This document shows, piece after piece, positions 10,850 to 23,164 of a DNA stretch of 64,000 nucleotides. Position numbers and translations under genes: made by a program. Positions within the stretch are counted from its first letter, which is position 1, and each line of letters starts with the position of its first letter. This DNA comes from Haemonchus contortus. Taxonomy: Eukaryota; Nematoda; Chromadorea; Rhabditida; Trichostrongylidae. The notes beneath the pieces were generated by a model. The model did not search any database and was not told where the DNA came from. It saw nothing but the letters and a program-made list of their open reading frames with translations. Location of the stretch: contig LS997565.1 of the NCBI GenBank assembly GCA_000469685.2, forward strand, positions 5,963,005 through 6,027,004, given 5' to 3'.

Positions 10850-12796
10850 GTACTGGTTTAAAGGCACAGTTCATGATAGTTTTGGGTAATCCAAATTATA
10901 ACCAAAAATGGAAGATAAGATAGAAAACATTGCGATGAAGGGAAGAAAAGGCGAAGGAACTGTGTCAATAGGTGTTTCCAAAGTGAAAAAAGGCTTCGAA
11001 AACCGTTAAAAAAGTGAGTGGACGAGAATGAGACCAGAAAAATGATGGAGAGGGGGGCGTTTGGACGAACTATACAATGTGTCTCACTGCGTACGTGTGG
11101 GTCCAGGTGCAAATAACAGACTACGGTAAGCGGAAATTCCTTCACTTATAAGCATAACTAAACAAAAAAAAAATCGTTGTAACAGCAAAAGTAGCCCACC
11201 TTTTTCAGCCTCTAGGAGTAGGAAATTAAATAAGGGATCGCGGCAGCCAAAAGAAAAACAGAGGGAAAAAGAATGGGAGAAAAACATCGCCTCATCACTC
11301 GGCGATTAGCTGATTGTGCGTGGGTCCTAGAACGAATAATTGCAATCTGTATTGCTTACACACTCGTCTGACGTGACATCGATCGAGGTGCGGTAAAGCC
11401 CCGCGAGCCAGCAACAGGGAAATATCGTTAGACAATATAAAGGTCTTATCTTTATATTCAACTTGTAATGCTGCTGCTCGTGATTTCAGTCATAAAGAAC
11501 AATTTGCGCGGCTCTGTAGTTGTTGATACAATGTGCTTCACTACTATATACGTCCACCTCTTGGTTTACTGTAGTTGATGCTTGATGCGCCTACTCAGAT
11601 TGCACCATACAAAATCAGATTCACAGAAAACAGTGGTACTCATGCTTTCAAAATGGTATCCTCGTGGAACTCTCTTCCATAGTATTGGTTTGAGTTTCGA
11701 GCAGTTTACTTTATACGACCTTAGTGGGCTGCCTGAAAAGTTCTTCCGTTAGAACTCGAGTACGTTTTTGTCAGGCTAGCGAAAGAATATCCTGTCGCTA
11801 TGCCAATGGTCCGGTTCCTATCCATTTATGGAGTAAAAAATCCGAATACGCGCTCTGTCCGAGTCAGCAACCGACATACCGCCGAGCAACTTGGCAGAAT
11901 CTCTGTGTTATCTGATCTTACCCTCTGAAATTCTAAGACCTAGCCGGTAGACCGGTAGAGCCGTTGAACGAAGGGGAAACCGTGTGTAAGAGATGAACGG
12001 CACATATGGATGGAGCACTCTCACAGTAGGAATAGCGTAAACCAGATTGGAGCAGACCTGAAGAAATGTGTCTCGAAATCGGCAAAATGCGGATCGTTGA
12101 TGATTTTTCCACCATCGATGAACTCTAAAATACGATCGTGGATGCGTGCAGTAGCGTCGGCACGCACGCTGGCGGACTATGAAAGCAGCCGATGGGATGT
12201 GTAGTCGCGTGACTGCGCATCACTTAGGACGAAGTTTGAGCTAGACGGCCATTTAAAATCGCGAACCAGACAGACAGTCGTTCAAAAGACAAGGATCTGC
12301 GAAAGGATTGCCCACTTGAACTGGATTGGGATTCTTCCTTTCTTCGTGCGTTTACATGAGAGTAATCAAAGTGAACAGGCATTTGCAGCGCACCCTTTAA
12401 CAGATCAATCAAGTCTTCGACAATGGATCACCTCTTCCCTCTGCCCGCAGGTACGCTTGCTTCTATCATTTCATGTAAGAGAAAGTGAAATAGTGTTGAG
12501 TCCCTCCATATACTCCGACGAATCCCCAAACCTAAACCTATGAAACCCTTTTTTTAAGTGGTACAAACTTTAGACGGGACTCAACGCGCCATTAACATTT
12601 TTTAATACGTGACACGGACATTTTCATACCCCGAAAAATTTACTTATAACAGAATGGTATTCATCTGATTTAGAACTCATTATCATATGACACGAAACAA
12701 AATGATGAGGTATTCTTGTAATGGGAAAACTCTTCGAACGATCGTGTGCGATACGTATATAAGCCCAATGCATCGCTGAATCAGCAACATCTCACG
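10850..12796 (+). repeat. Upstream flank of gene A, duplicated upstream of gene B
   Basis: Two parts are clearly paralogous to the region before gene B. The sequence at about 10860-11420 matches 27420-27960 (both contain AAAAATGGAGGATAAGATGG-like text and the phrase GGAAATTAAATA), and 12207-12796 matches 28637-29226. In the second pair the shared landmark GCGTGACTGCGCATCACTT lies exactly 590 bp before each ATG. The stretch 11430-12180 between them holds no gene I can support. Confidence 0.7.
12687..12763 (+). promoter_or_regulatory. Core promoter region of gene A
   Basis: The motif ATGACACGAAACAAAA (12687-12702) is followed by TTCTTGTAATG and a TATA box TATATAAG at 12756-12763, 34-41 bp before the ATG. 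The same order of motifs precedes genes B, C and D. The role is inferred from conservation and position. Confidence 0.6.
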
Positions 12797-15700
12797 ATGT
12801 TGAAAAGATTACTTCTATTGTTCCTTCTCACAAATTTGGTAAGTATCCAATTTTGAATCATTTTACCTTCCCCGTCATATATAACGAGGTATATCCAGAG
12901 ACACAATGAGCTGGTATCGTCATCTGAATGCACATGTCCGCCGAGTTCGCTAACTGGAAGCCCTAGCACAGACAAAAACACGAAAGCTGCCTTCGTCTAC
13001 TATACTTTGCACTCTGGTTTGTAGTTGAATAATATTTTTCAGTAGTTGCAAGGGAACTCTTCAAAGCCTGACGTCCACTATGAAGACTCTCGCTTGGAAT
13101 CTGGAAATATCGGCCACTGAACCTAGTCCCCTACCCGGCTCGCATGCAGTAGGAAGCACCAATATAGGGATCAGCAAAGAACCAACACAAAATTTCCTCT
13201 GAATTCCAGTGCCTATTCTGAAATGTATAGTTTATCCGTGGTACTTACTAGGCCGTTAATGAACACCTCACTCGAAGATGGCACATTCACAATTCATCAC
13301 TGCTGAAAATCGGGAAATTAGTGAGAGTTTCACAACACGCGGACAGGTTAATAAGAGTATTTTGAGGAACGCAGTAGAGAGCCAGCACACAATTACAACA
13401 CACTTCAATCCACATTCCAGGATCGAGCGAGAGCACTCCATCCTCTGGAAGCACGAGTAGCAGCTCCGGTGAGAGTGGAGAGACAAGCACGGCCTCCGGT
13501 GCCATGAGCTCCGGTAAGTACTATGCGCGATTAAGTTCTATGAGTATTCTACCGTGCAAGACTATGTACTTGCCTTCAATTGTCAAGTCAGCTACGCTTC
13601 AACCAAATAGGGTTTCAGGAATGAGCGAGAATACTCCAGCATCCGGAAGTACGAGCAGTAGTACAGGTGAATGTGGAAAGAATAAAACGCCTTCCGGTAC
13701 CACGAGCTCCGGTTGGTGCTATGCGCAGTAAAATTTTCTGAGGATTCCACCAGAGCACTTCATCCGACATGACGTTCCAGGAATGAGCGAGAGCACTCCA
13801 GCTTCTGGAAGCACGAGGAGCAGCACAGGTGAAAGTGGAAAGACAAGCACGCCTTCCGGTACCACGAGCTCCAGTAGGTGCTATGCGCAGTAAAGTTTTC
13901 TGAGTATTCCACCATTGCACTTCATCCGACATGACGTTCCAGGAATGAGCGAGAGCACTCCAGCTTCTGGAAGCACGAAGAGCAGCACAGGTGAAAGTGG
14001 AAAGACAAGTACGCCTTCCGGTACCACGAGCTCCGGTAGGTGCTATGCGCAGTAAAGTTTTCTGAGTATTCCACCATAGCACTTCATCCGACATGACGTT
14101 CCAGGAATGAGCGAGAGCACTCCAGCTTCTGGAAGCACGAAGAGCAGCACAGGTGAAAGTGGAAAGACAAGTACGCCTTCCGGTACCACGAGCTCCGGTA
14201 GGTGCTATGCGCAGTAAAGTTTTCTGAGTATTCCACCATAGCACTTCATCCGACATGAAGTTCCAGAAATGAGCGAGAGCACTCCAGCTTCTGGAAGCAC
14301 GAGGAGCAGCACAGGTGAAAGTGGAAAGACAAGCACGCCTTCCGGTACCACGAGCTCCGGTAGGTGCTATGCGCAGTAAAGTTTTCTGAGTATTCCACCA
14401 TAGCACTTCATCCGACATGACGTTCCAGGAATGAGCGAGAGCACTCCAGCTTCTGGAAGCACGAAGAGCAGCACAGGTGAAAGTGGAAAGACAAGCACGC
14501 CTTCCGGTACCACGAGCTCCGGTAGGTGCTATGCGCAGTAAAGTTTTCTGAGTATTCCACCATAGCACTTCATCCGACATGACGTTCCAGGAATGAGCGA
14601 GAGCACTCCAGCTTCTGGAAGCACGAAGAGCAGCACAGGTGAAAGTGGAAAGACAAGCACGCCTTCCGGTACCACGAGCTCCGGTAGGTGCTATGCGCAG
14701 TAAAGTTTTCTGAGTATTCCACCATAGCACTTCATCCGACATGACGTTCCAGGAATGAGCGAGAGCACTCCAGCTTCTGGAAGCACGAAGAGCAGCACAG
14801 GTGAAAGTGGAAAGACAAGTACGCCTTCCGGTACCACGAGCTCCGGTAGGTGCTATGCGCAGTAAAGTTTTCTGAGTATTCCACCATAGCACTTCATCCG
14901 ACATGACGTTCCAGGAATGAGCGAGAGCACTCCAGCTTCTGGAAGCACGAAGAGCAGCACAGGTGAAAGTGGAAAGACAAGTACGCCTTCCGGTACCACG
15001 AGCTCCGGTAGGTGCTATGCGCAGTAAAGTTTTCTGAGTATTCCACCATAGCACTTCATCCGACATGACGTTCCAGGAATGAGCGAGAGCACTCCAGCTT
15101 CTGGAAGCACGAAGAGCAGCACAGGTGAAAGTGGAAAGACAAGTACGCCTTCCGGTACCACGAGCTCCGGTAGGTGCTATGCGCAGTAAAGTTTTCTGAG
15201 TATTCCACCATAGCACTTCATCCGACATGACGTTCCAGGAATGAGCGAGAGCACTCCAGCTTCTGGAAGCACGAAGAGCAGCACAGGTGAAAGTGGAAAG
15301 ACAAGTACGCCTTCCGGTACCACGAGCTCCGGTAGGTGCTATGCGCAGTAAAGTTTTCTGAGTATTCCACCATTGCACTTCATCCGACATGACATTCCAG
15401 GAATGAGCGAGAGCACTCCAGCTTCTGGAAGCACGAAGAGCAGCACAGGTGGAAGTGGAAAGACAAGTACGCCTTCCGGTACCACGAGCTCCAGTAGGTG
15501 CTATGCGCAGTAAAGTTTTCTGAGTATTCCACCATAGCACTTCATCCGACATGACGTTCCAGGAATGAGCGAGAGCACTCCAGCTTCTGGAAGCACGAAG
15601 AGCAGCACAGGTGAAAGTGGAAAGACAAGTACGCCTTCCGGTACCACGAGCTCCGGTAGGTGCTATGCGCAGTAAAGTTTTCTGAGTATTCCACCATAGC

Positions 15701-18700
15701 ACTTCATCCGACATGACGTTCCAGGAATGAGCGAGAGCACTCCAGCTTCTGGAAGCACGAAGAGCAGCACAGGTGAAAGTGGAAAGACAAGTACGCCTTC
15801 CGGTACCACGAGCTCCGGTAGGTGCTATGCGCAGTAAAGTTTTCTGAGTATTCCACCATAGCACTTCATCCGACATGACGTTCCAGGAATGAGCGAGAGC
15901 ACTCCAGCTTCTGGAAGCACGAAGAGCAGCACAGGTGAAAGTGGAAAGACAAGTACGCCTTCCGGTACCACGAGCTCCGGTAGGTGCTATGCGCAGTAAA
16001 GTTTTCTGAGTATTCCACCATAGCACTTCATCCGACATGACGTTCCAGGAATGAGCGAGAGCACTCCAGCTTCTGGAAGCACGAAGAGCAGCACAGGTGA
16101 AAGTGGAAAGACAAGTACGCCTTCCGGTACCACGAGCTCCGGTAGGTGCTATGCGCAGTAAAGTTTTCTGAGTATTCCACCATAGCACTTCATCCGACAT
16201 GACGTTCCAGGAATGAGCGAGAGCACTCCAGCTTCTGGAAGCACGAAGAGCAGCACAGGTGAAAGTGGAAAGACAAGTACGCCTTCCGGTACCACGAGCT
16301 CCGGTAGGTGCTATGCGCAGTAAAGTTTTCTGAGTATTCCACCATAGCACTTCATCCGACATGACGTTCCAGGAATGAGCGAGAGCACTCCAGCTTCTGG
16401 AAGCACGAAGAGCAGCACAGGTGAAAGTGGAAAGACAAGTACGCCTTCCGGTACCACGAGCTCCGGTAGGTGCTATGCGCAGTAAAGTTTTCTGAGTATT
16501 CCACCATAGCACTTCATCCGACATGACGTTCCAGGAATGAGCGAGAGCACTCCAGCTTCTGGAAGCACGAAGAGCAGCACAGGTGAAAGTGGAAAGACAA
16601 GTACGCCTTCCGGTACCACGAGCTCCAGTAGGTGCTATGCGCAGTAAAGTTTTCTGAGTATTCCACCATAGCACTTCATCCGACATGACGTTCCAGGAAT
16701 GAGCGAGAGCACTCCAGCTTCTGGAAGTACGAGGAGCAGCACAGGTGAAAGTGGAAGGACAAGTACGCCTTCCGGTACCACGAGCTCCGGTAGGTGCTAT
16801 GCGCAGTAAAGTTTTCTGAGTATTCCACCATAGCACTTCATCCGACATGACGTTCCAGGAATGAGCGAGAGCACTCCAGCTTCTGGAAGCACGAAGAGCA
16901 GCACAGGTGAAAGTGGAAAGACAAGTACGCCTTCCGGTACCACGAGCTCCGGTAGGTGCTATGCGCAGTAAAGTTTTCTGAGTATTCCACCATAGCACTT
17001 CATCCGACATGACGTTCCAGGAATGAGCGAGAGCACTCCAGCTTCTGGAAGCACGAAGAGCAGCACAGGTGAAAGTGGAAAGACAAGTACGCCTTCCGGT
17101 ACCACGAGCTCCGGTAGGTGCTATGCGCAGTAAAGTTTTCTGAGTATTCCACCATAGCACTTCATCCGACATGACGTTCCAGGAATGAGCGAGAGCACTC
17201 CAGCTTCTGGAAGCACGAAGAGCAGCACAGGTGAAAGTGGAAAGACAAGTACGCCTTCCGGTACCACGAGCTCCGGTAGGTGCTATGCGCAGTAAAGTTT
17301 TCTGAGTATTCCACCATAGCACTTCATCCGACATGACGTTCCAGGAATGAGCGAGAGCACTCCAGCTTCTGGAAGCACGAAGAGCAGCACAGGTGAAAGT
17401 GGAAAGACAAGTACGCCTTCCGGTACCACGAGCTCCAGTAGGTGCTATGCGCAGTAAAGTTTTCTGAGTATTCCACCATAGCACTTCATCCGACATGACG
17501 TTCCAGGAATGAGCGAGAGCACTCCAGCTTCTGGAAGCACGAAGAGCAGCACAGGTGAAAGTGGAAAGACAAGTACGCCTTCCGGTACCACGAGCTCCAG
17601 TAGGTGCTATGCGCAGTAAAGTTTTCTGAGTATTCCACCATAGCACTTCATCCGACATGACGTTCCAGGAATGAGCGAGAGCACTCCAGCTTCTGGAAGC
17701 ACGAAGAGCAGCACAGGTGAAAGTGGAAAGACAAGTACGCCTTCCGGTACCACGAGCTCCAGTAGGTGCTATGCGCAGTAAAGTTTTCTGAGTATTCCAC
17801 CATAGCACTTCATCCGACATGACGTTCCAGGAATGAGCGAGAGCACTCCAGCTTCTGGAAGCACGAAGAGCAGCACAGGTGAAAGTGGAAAGACAAGTAC
17901 GCCTTCCGGTACCACGAGCTCCGGTAGGTGCTATGCGCAGTAAAGTTTTCTGAGTATTCCACCATAGCACTTCATCCGACATGACGTTCCAGGAATGAGC
18001 GAGAGCACTCCAGCTTCTGGAAGCACGAAGAGCAGCACAGGTGAAAGTGGAAAGACAAGTACGCCTTCCGGTACCACGAGCTCCGGTAGGTGCTATGCGC
18101 AGTAAAGTTTTCTGAGTATTCCACCATAGCACTTCATCCGACATGACATTCCAGGAATGAGCGAGAGCACTCCAGCTTCTGGAAGCACGAAGAGCAGCAC
18201 AGGTGAAAGTGGAAAGACAAGTACGCCTTCCGGTACCACGAGCTCCGGTAGGTGCTATGCGCAGTAAAGTTTTCTGAGTATTCCACCATAGCACTTCATC
18301 CGACATGACGTTCCAGGAATGAGCGAGAGCACTCCAGCTTCTGGAAGCACGAAGAGCAGCACAGGTGAAAGTGGAAGGACAAGTACGCCTTCCGGTACCA
18401 CGAGCTCCGGTAGGTGCTATGCGCAGTAAAATTTTCTGAGTATTCCACCATAGCACTTCATCCGACATGACGTTCCAGGAATGAGCGAGAGCACTCCAGC
18501 TTCTGGAAGCACGAAGAGCAGCACAGGTGAAAGTGGAAAGACAAGTACGCCTTCCGGTACCACGAGCTCCAGTAGGTGCTATGCGCAGTAAAGTTTTCTG
18601 AGTATTCCACCATAGCACTTCATCCGACATGACGTTCCAGGAATGAGCGAGAGCACTCCAGCTTCTGGAAGCACGAAGAGCAGCACAGGTGAAAGTGGAA

Positions 18701-21700
18701 AGACAAGTACGCCTTCCGGTACCACGAGCTCCAGTAGGTGCTATGCGCAGTAAAGTTTTCTGAGTATTCCACCATAGCACTTCATCCGACATGACGTTCC
18801 AGGAATGAGCGAGAGCACTCCAGCTTCTGGAAGCACGAAGAGCAGCACAGGTGAAAGTGGAAAGACAAGTACGCCTTCCGGTACCACGAGCTCCAGTAGG
18901 TGCTATGCGCAGTAAAGTTTTCTGAGTATTCCACCATAGCACTTCATCCGACATGACGTTCCAGGAATGAGCGAGAGCACTCCAGCTTCTGGAAGCACGA
19001 AGAGCAGCACAGGTGAAAGTGGAAAGACAAGTACGCCTTCCGGTACCACGAGCTCCGGTAGGTGCTATGCGCAGTAAAGTTTTCTGAGTATTCCACCATA
19101 GCACTTCATCCGACATGACGTTCCAGGAATGAGCGAGAGCACTCCAGCTTCTGGAAGCACGAAGAGCAGCACAGGTGAAAGTGGAAAGACAAGTACGCCT
19201 TCCGGTACCACGAGCTCCGGTAGGTGCTATGCGCAGTAAAGTTTTCTGAGTATTCCACCATAGCACTTCATCCGACATGACATTCCAGGAATGAGCGAGA
19301 GCACTCCAGCTTCTGGAAGCACGAAGAGCAGCACAGGTGAAAGTGGAAAGACAAGTACGCCTTCCGTTACCACGAGCTCCAGTAGGTGCTATGCGCAGTA
19401 AAGTTTTCTGAGTATTCCACCATAGCACTTCATCCGACATGACGTTCCAGGAATGAGCGAGAGCACTCCAGCTTCTGGAAGCACGAAGAGCAGCACAGGT
19501 GAAAGTGGAAAGACAAGTACGCCTTCCGGTTACCACGAGCTCCAGTAGGTGCTATGCGCAGTAAAGTTTTCTGAGTATTCCACCATAGCACTTCATCCGA
19601 CATGACGTTCCAGGAATGAGCGAGAGCACTCCAGCTTCTGGAAGCACGAAGAGCAGCACAGGTGAAAGTGGAAAGACAAGTACGCCTTCCGGTACCACGA
19701 GCTCCAGTAGGTGCTATGCGCAGTAAAGTTTTCTGAGTATTCCACCATAGCACTTCATCCGACATGACGTTCCAGGAATGAGCGAGAGCACTCCAGCTTC
19801 TGGAAGCACGAAGAGCAGCACAGGTGAAGGTGGAAAGACAAGTACGCCTTCCGGTACCACGAGCTCCGGTAGGTGCTATGCGCAGTAAAGTTTTCTGAGT
19901 ATTCCACCATAGCACTTCATCCGACATGACATTCCAGGAATGAGCGAGAGCACTCCAGCTTCTGGAAGCACGAAGAGCAGCACAGGTGAAAGTGGAAAGA
20001 CAAGTACGCCTTCCGGTACCACGAGCTCCGGTAGGTGCTATGCGCAGTAAAATTTTCTGAGTATTCCACCATAGCACTTCATCCGACATGACGTTCCAGC
20101 AATGAGCGAGAGCACTCCAGCTTCTGGAAGCACGAAGAGCAGCACAGGTGAAAGTGGAAAGACAAGTACGCCTGCCGGTACCACGAGCTCCGGTAGGTGC
20201 TATGCGCAGTAAAGTTTTCTGAGTATTCCACCATAGCACTTCATCCGACATGACATTCCAGGAATGAGCGAGAGCACTCCAGCTTCTGGAAGCACGAAGA
20301 GCAGCACAGGTGAAAGTGGAAAGACAAGTACGGCTTCTAGTACACTGAGCTCCGGTGAGCATTCTTTGCAGCAAATTTTCCCGTATATACCACTAATCAA
20401 GCCCATTTTGTCTCGAAAATTCACTAACACTATTCCACAACAGGTGCTTCAGAGATCGGCAAGAGCACTTCACCAAGTGAAAGTATGAGCAGCAGCAGCA
20501 GCAACGAGGCTAGCACGGGAACATCAGTGTCCCACCCTACTCCTACTACTGGTAATCAATTCAAATGATGAAAATTTCCAAAATCCTACTCACTAGTGCA
20601 CTCCTCGATATGAATATGGAGCCATTTATGATTGACACTCTAGAGATGAGCAAGAGCAGTCCCACAGGTGAAAGTATGAGCAGAAGCAGTGCAGGAGCAA
20701 GCACGGATGCAACAACGGCCCACACTACTACTAGTATTGGTAAGTAGAGTTTGAGTCACCTTTATACAAACAAAGTATATGTGGTGCGGAGCAGTTTGGA
20801 TCGAAACAACTGAAACTCTTATACGCAATTTTCTTTGCCGATTTTCCGATATTACGGCCTCATGAGTGAACTATAGCCCGAAGACGCTCGGAGGTCATAT
20901 TGACAGTCACCCGTAGAGTTTGCTTAGGGATCTCTCAGTAAACCCATACTTCCTCTAGAGACCTGCTGAAAAGTGCTTAAGTGGTGTTCTTCAGTAAGCA
21001 GGCTTTTCACATGAATAGCCACACGCAGTCCCTTGGGACGCAGTTGGAGTTTTCAAATTGTTCTGATGCAGGCATAAATAGGAGACATCAACATCGTATC
21101 ATTTTGGATTCCTTCCTCATGGTGCGGAATTCCGTGTTGTTCGAGTGTAGAGTCCAAGGTGTATCCTGGAAATGACTTTCGACCTATAAAATCGTCTTCC
21201 GTACACGATGCTCTGATTAATTTTGGCGTCCTATTCCAACAAATATAGGGAAATGAAAATAACGAACAGGTTCAAATAAATTTCCATTGTCTAATACTTC
21301 AGGAACAACGAGCACTCCAACAACTCCAAGCACCAGCACTAGCACCAGCACCAGCACCAGCACCAGCACCAGCCCCAGCACCAGCACCAGCACCAGCACC
21401 AGCACAAGCACCAGCACAAGCACCAGCACCAGCACCAGTACAAGCACCAGCACCACCACCAGCACCAGCACGACCACGACAACAACATCGACAACAACAT
21501 CCACTGTAAACCCAGCTGGTATCTTATGCAGCGCATTTTTCCAAACACTCGCTCTCTCAGCTACATATATGTATCTTGCTGTGAATCAGAAATCCAAAGT
21601 GGAAGTTTTCTTCCACTTATTATTTCAGATAACAAAATCTGCCCGCAGAACCCCATAATGGACGATATGACAAGGAATGCAGCACTAACAGCTCATAACT

Positions 21701-23164
21701 ATCGCAGGTACAGTACGGTTTTTGGATTTTTTCGTGGAAACATAAGTTTTACATAGACTCATGCATATTATACGTCTCAGATCACAACTGGCACAAGGTC
21801 TGGTCATGAACCAAGTTGGAGCATATTTGCCAACAGCAAGTAACATGCTGAGCCTGGTACTGTTGTTTGAATTATACGGTTCTTACATTGAAGGGGTGTA
21901 TAATCCATTAGGAAAGTAAAAGGATTTGGAATAAGGGACTGCCTAACAAGTTTCTAATTTCGTAGAAAAGCCCTAACTGAAAGATCCCATGGGACGAAGA
22001 CGGGAAAATTGGAAAGTTCGTGAAAGTGCCAGTATGCTCCATGATCGCGCTACCGGTCTCCGTGCCTTAACAGTTTGGTTGAATGCTTCCGTCTCCATCA
22101 CAAACTTAAGAAGAATGAGAGAAAGTATGATTAATGAGAAGTCCTGGTTCATTTGCAGCTCTACAACTGCGACTTGGAACGCAGCGCTATTAATTCTGCT
22201 GCTAGATGTTCGGATGAACGCCCTCCATCACTACCTGACGACATACAAGAGAATATCTATATAGTGTCAAAATATGCTCCTGCTCCTCGTCCTCAAGATG
22301 CCCTCATGTTTGTAAGTCAAATTTGAAGGCTTGGAAAGTCACATCATTTCTAAACACCAAATGCATATCCAGGCTATAAAACATTGGTGGCGTCAAATAA
22401 GAACAAGCGGCTTCTTTGAGAACCTAAAATATACTGAATTTGATGATGGCGCTACAACCGACTGGTTCACCATGGTATGGCTCTTTTCTATTTTTTGCCA
22501 AAACTCTTTAAACTCGATAGGATCCCTGTCTACATGTCGAAAATGAATTGTTCTGGCAGATGGCCTGGGCTACTACTCAATATTTGGGTTGTGCTGTCGT
22601 TCCATGTGGAGTGGACATGTGGACTGTCGTGTGTCACTATCAACCGGGGTGAGTTTGCCTAATGTTCCAAACAACTTCACGATCGTATATTAGAAGCTTT
22701 TGACCGGACCCGAAATCTTTTCTCACACAATCCTTACAAATACCCTCTTACTGAAAAGTACAAGGTGAAATAACTATATAAAAATGCTTACAAAGATTAT
22801 CGGTTCAAACAGGATTGATTACAACTTTTTCAGGGGAAATATTGTGGGTGAACATATCTATAAGAAAGGCTCTCCGTGTTCGAATTGCCCCTATGGCTAC
22901 ACGTGCAACTCCGAATATCTTTGTGTTTCTGGCGATACCTACGATACATACGATACAAACGGTGCACCTGATAACTACGATACAAACGATACACCCGATT
23001 CCTACGATACAAACAACAATTACGATACACCCGATACATACGATACCAACAATAATTACGATACACCCGACACATACGATAACTACGATAATTACGATAA
23101 CTACGATAATTACAATAACTACGATAACTACAATAACTACGATACATACGATAATATGTATTAG
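12797..23164 (+). CDS. Gene A: secreted CAP-domain protein with giant Ser/Thr stalk
   Basis: Predicted exons are 12797-12838 (signal sequence MLKRLLLLFLLTNL), 12899-13016, two diverged Ser/Thr exons (13421-13513 and 13619-13711), 41 array exons (13781 to 20354), 20453-20551, 20644-20739, 21303-21518, and CAP exons 21629-21707, 21781-21856, 22159-22311, 22373-22474, 22560-22648 and 22834-23164. If all 54 exons join, the product is about 1,800 aa, some 1,330 of them from 43 repeats of 31 aa (Gly-Met-Ser-Glu-Ser-Thr-Pro...). The CAP part carries DNKICPQNP, HNYRRSQLAQG, LYNCDLERSA, DIQENIY, WFTMMAWATTQYLGC and VVCHYQPGGN, typical of hookworm ASP/SCP-TAPS proteins. The CAP1 His is replaced by Trp. 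The tail is an unusual Asp/Tyr/Asn/Thr repeat. The protein is probably secreted and heavily O-glycosylated. One array exon (19451-19544) carries an extra base and must be skipped or is an error. Confidence 0.8.
13781..20354 (+). repeat. Array of 41 tandem exon+intron units, 162 bp each
   Basis: Each unit is a 93-nt exon followed by a 69-nt intron. Exon starts fall at 13781 and every 162 bp to 19451 (36 units), then 19614, 19776, 19938, 20100 and 20262. The shift by one base after 19451 comes from an insertion in that exon. Each intron starts GTAGGTGCTATGCGCAGTAA and ends GACGTTCCAG, and its seventh codon in the reading frame is TAA, so retention would stop translation. Exons are phase 1-1. 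Exon and intron are equally conserved, pointing to recent duplication or gene conversion of whole units. The last base before the donor is G in most units (Gly at the junction) and A in twelve (Arg). Confidence 0.95.
21303..21518 (+). repeat. Coding AGCACC microsatellite exon of gene A (Ser-Thr stretch)
   Basis: This exon follows CTTCAG and encodes GTTSTPTTPSTST... with about 25 further Ser-Thr dipeptides, ending in TTSTVNPA before a GTATCT donor. The corresponding exon in gene B (31703-31849) is shorter, 49 against 72 codons, so the tract varies in length between paralogues in whole codon pairs. Opposite-strand Val/Leu-rich frames here are shadows. Confidence 0.85.
22935..23161 (+). repeat. 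Coding repeat: Asp/Tyr/Asn/Thr-rich C-terminal tail of gene A
   Basis: After the final Cys pair (LCVSGD) the frame continues for about 75 residues built from TACGAT, AACGAT and ACCGAT-type units (DTYDT, DNYDN, YNNYD). It ends Asp-Asn-Met-Tyr before TAG at 23162-23164. B, C and D stop soon after the same Cys (PPGASPLFL, PASTAT, PPGTAT), so the tail is specific to A. It is very acidic and tyrosine-rich. A function in adhesion or metal binding is speculation. Confidence 0.85.

Noticed and set aside
13615..19536. A 1,973-codon open frame on the minus strand, the longest in the window
   Set aside because: It lies exactly antisense to the gene A exon array. It stays open only because the 162-bp unit is a multiple of three and one antisense frame lacks stops. 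It covers exons and introns alike and has no domain. The frame at 19430-20374 is the same artefact after the 1-nt insertion.
13781..20354. CRISPR array or satellite DNA
   Set aside because: Units contain a conserved coding exon with GT..AG borders in constant phase and lie inside a gene with signal-peptide and CAP exons. There are no unique spacers.
21217..21548. Minus-strand Val/Leu- and Trp/Cys-rich frames
   Set aside because: They are antisense readings of the AGCACC microsatellite exon of gene A; the same occurs opposite 31703-31849.
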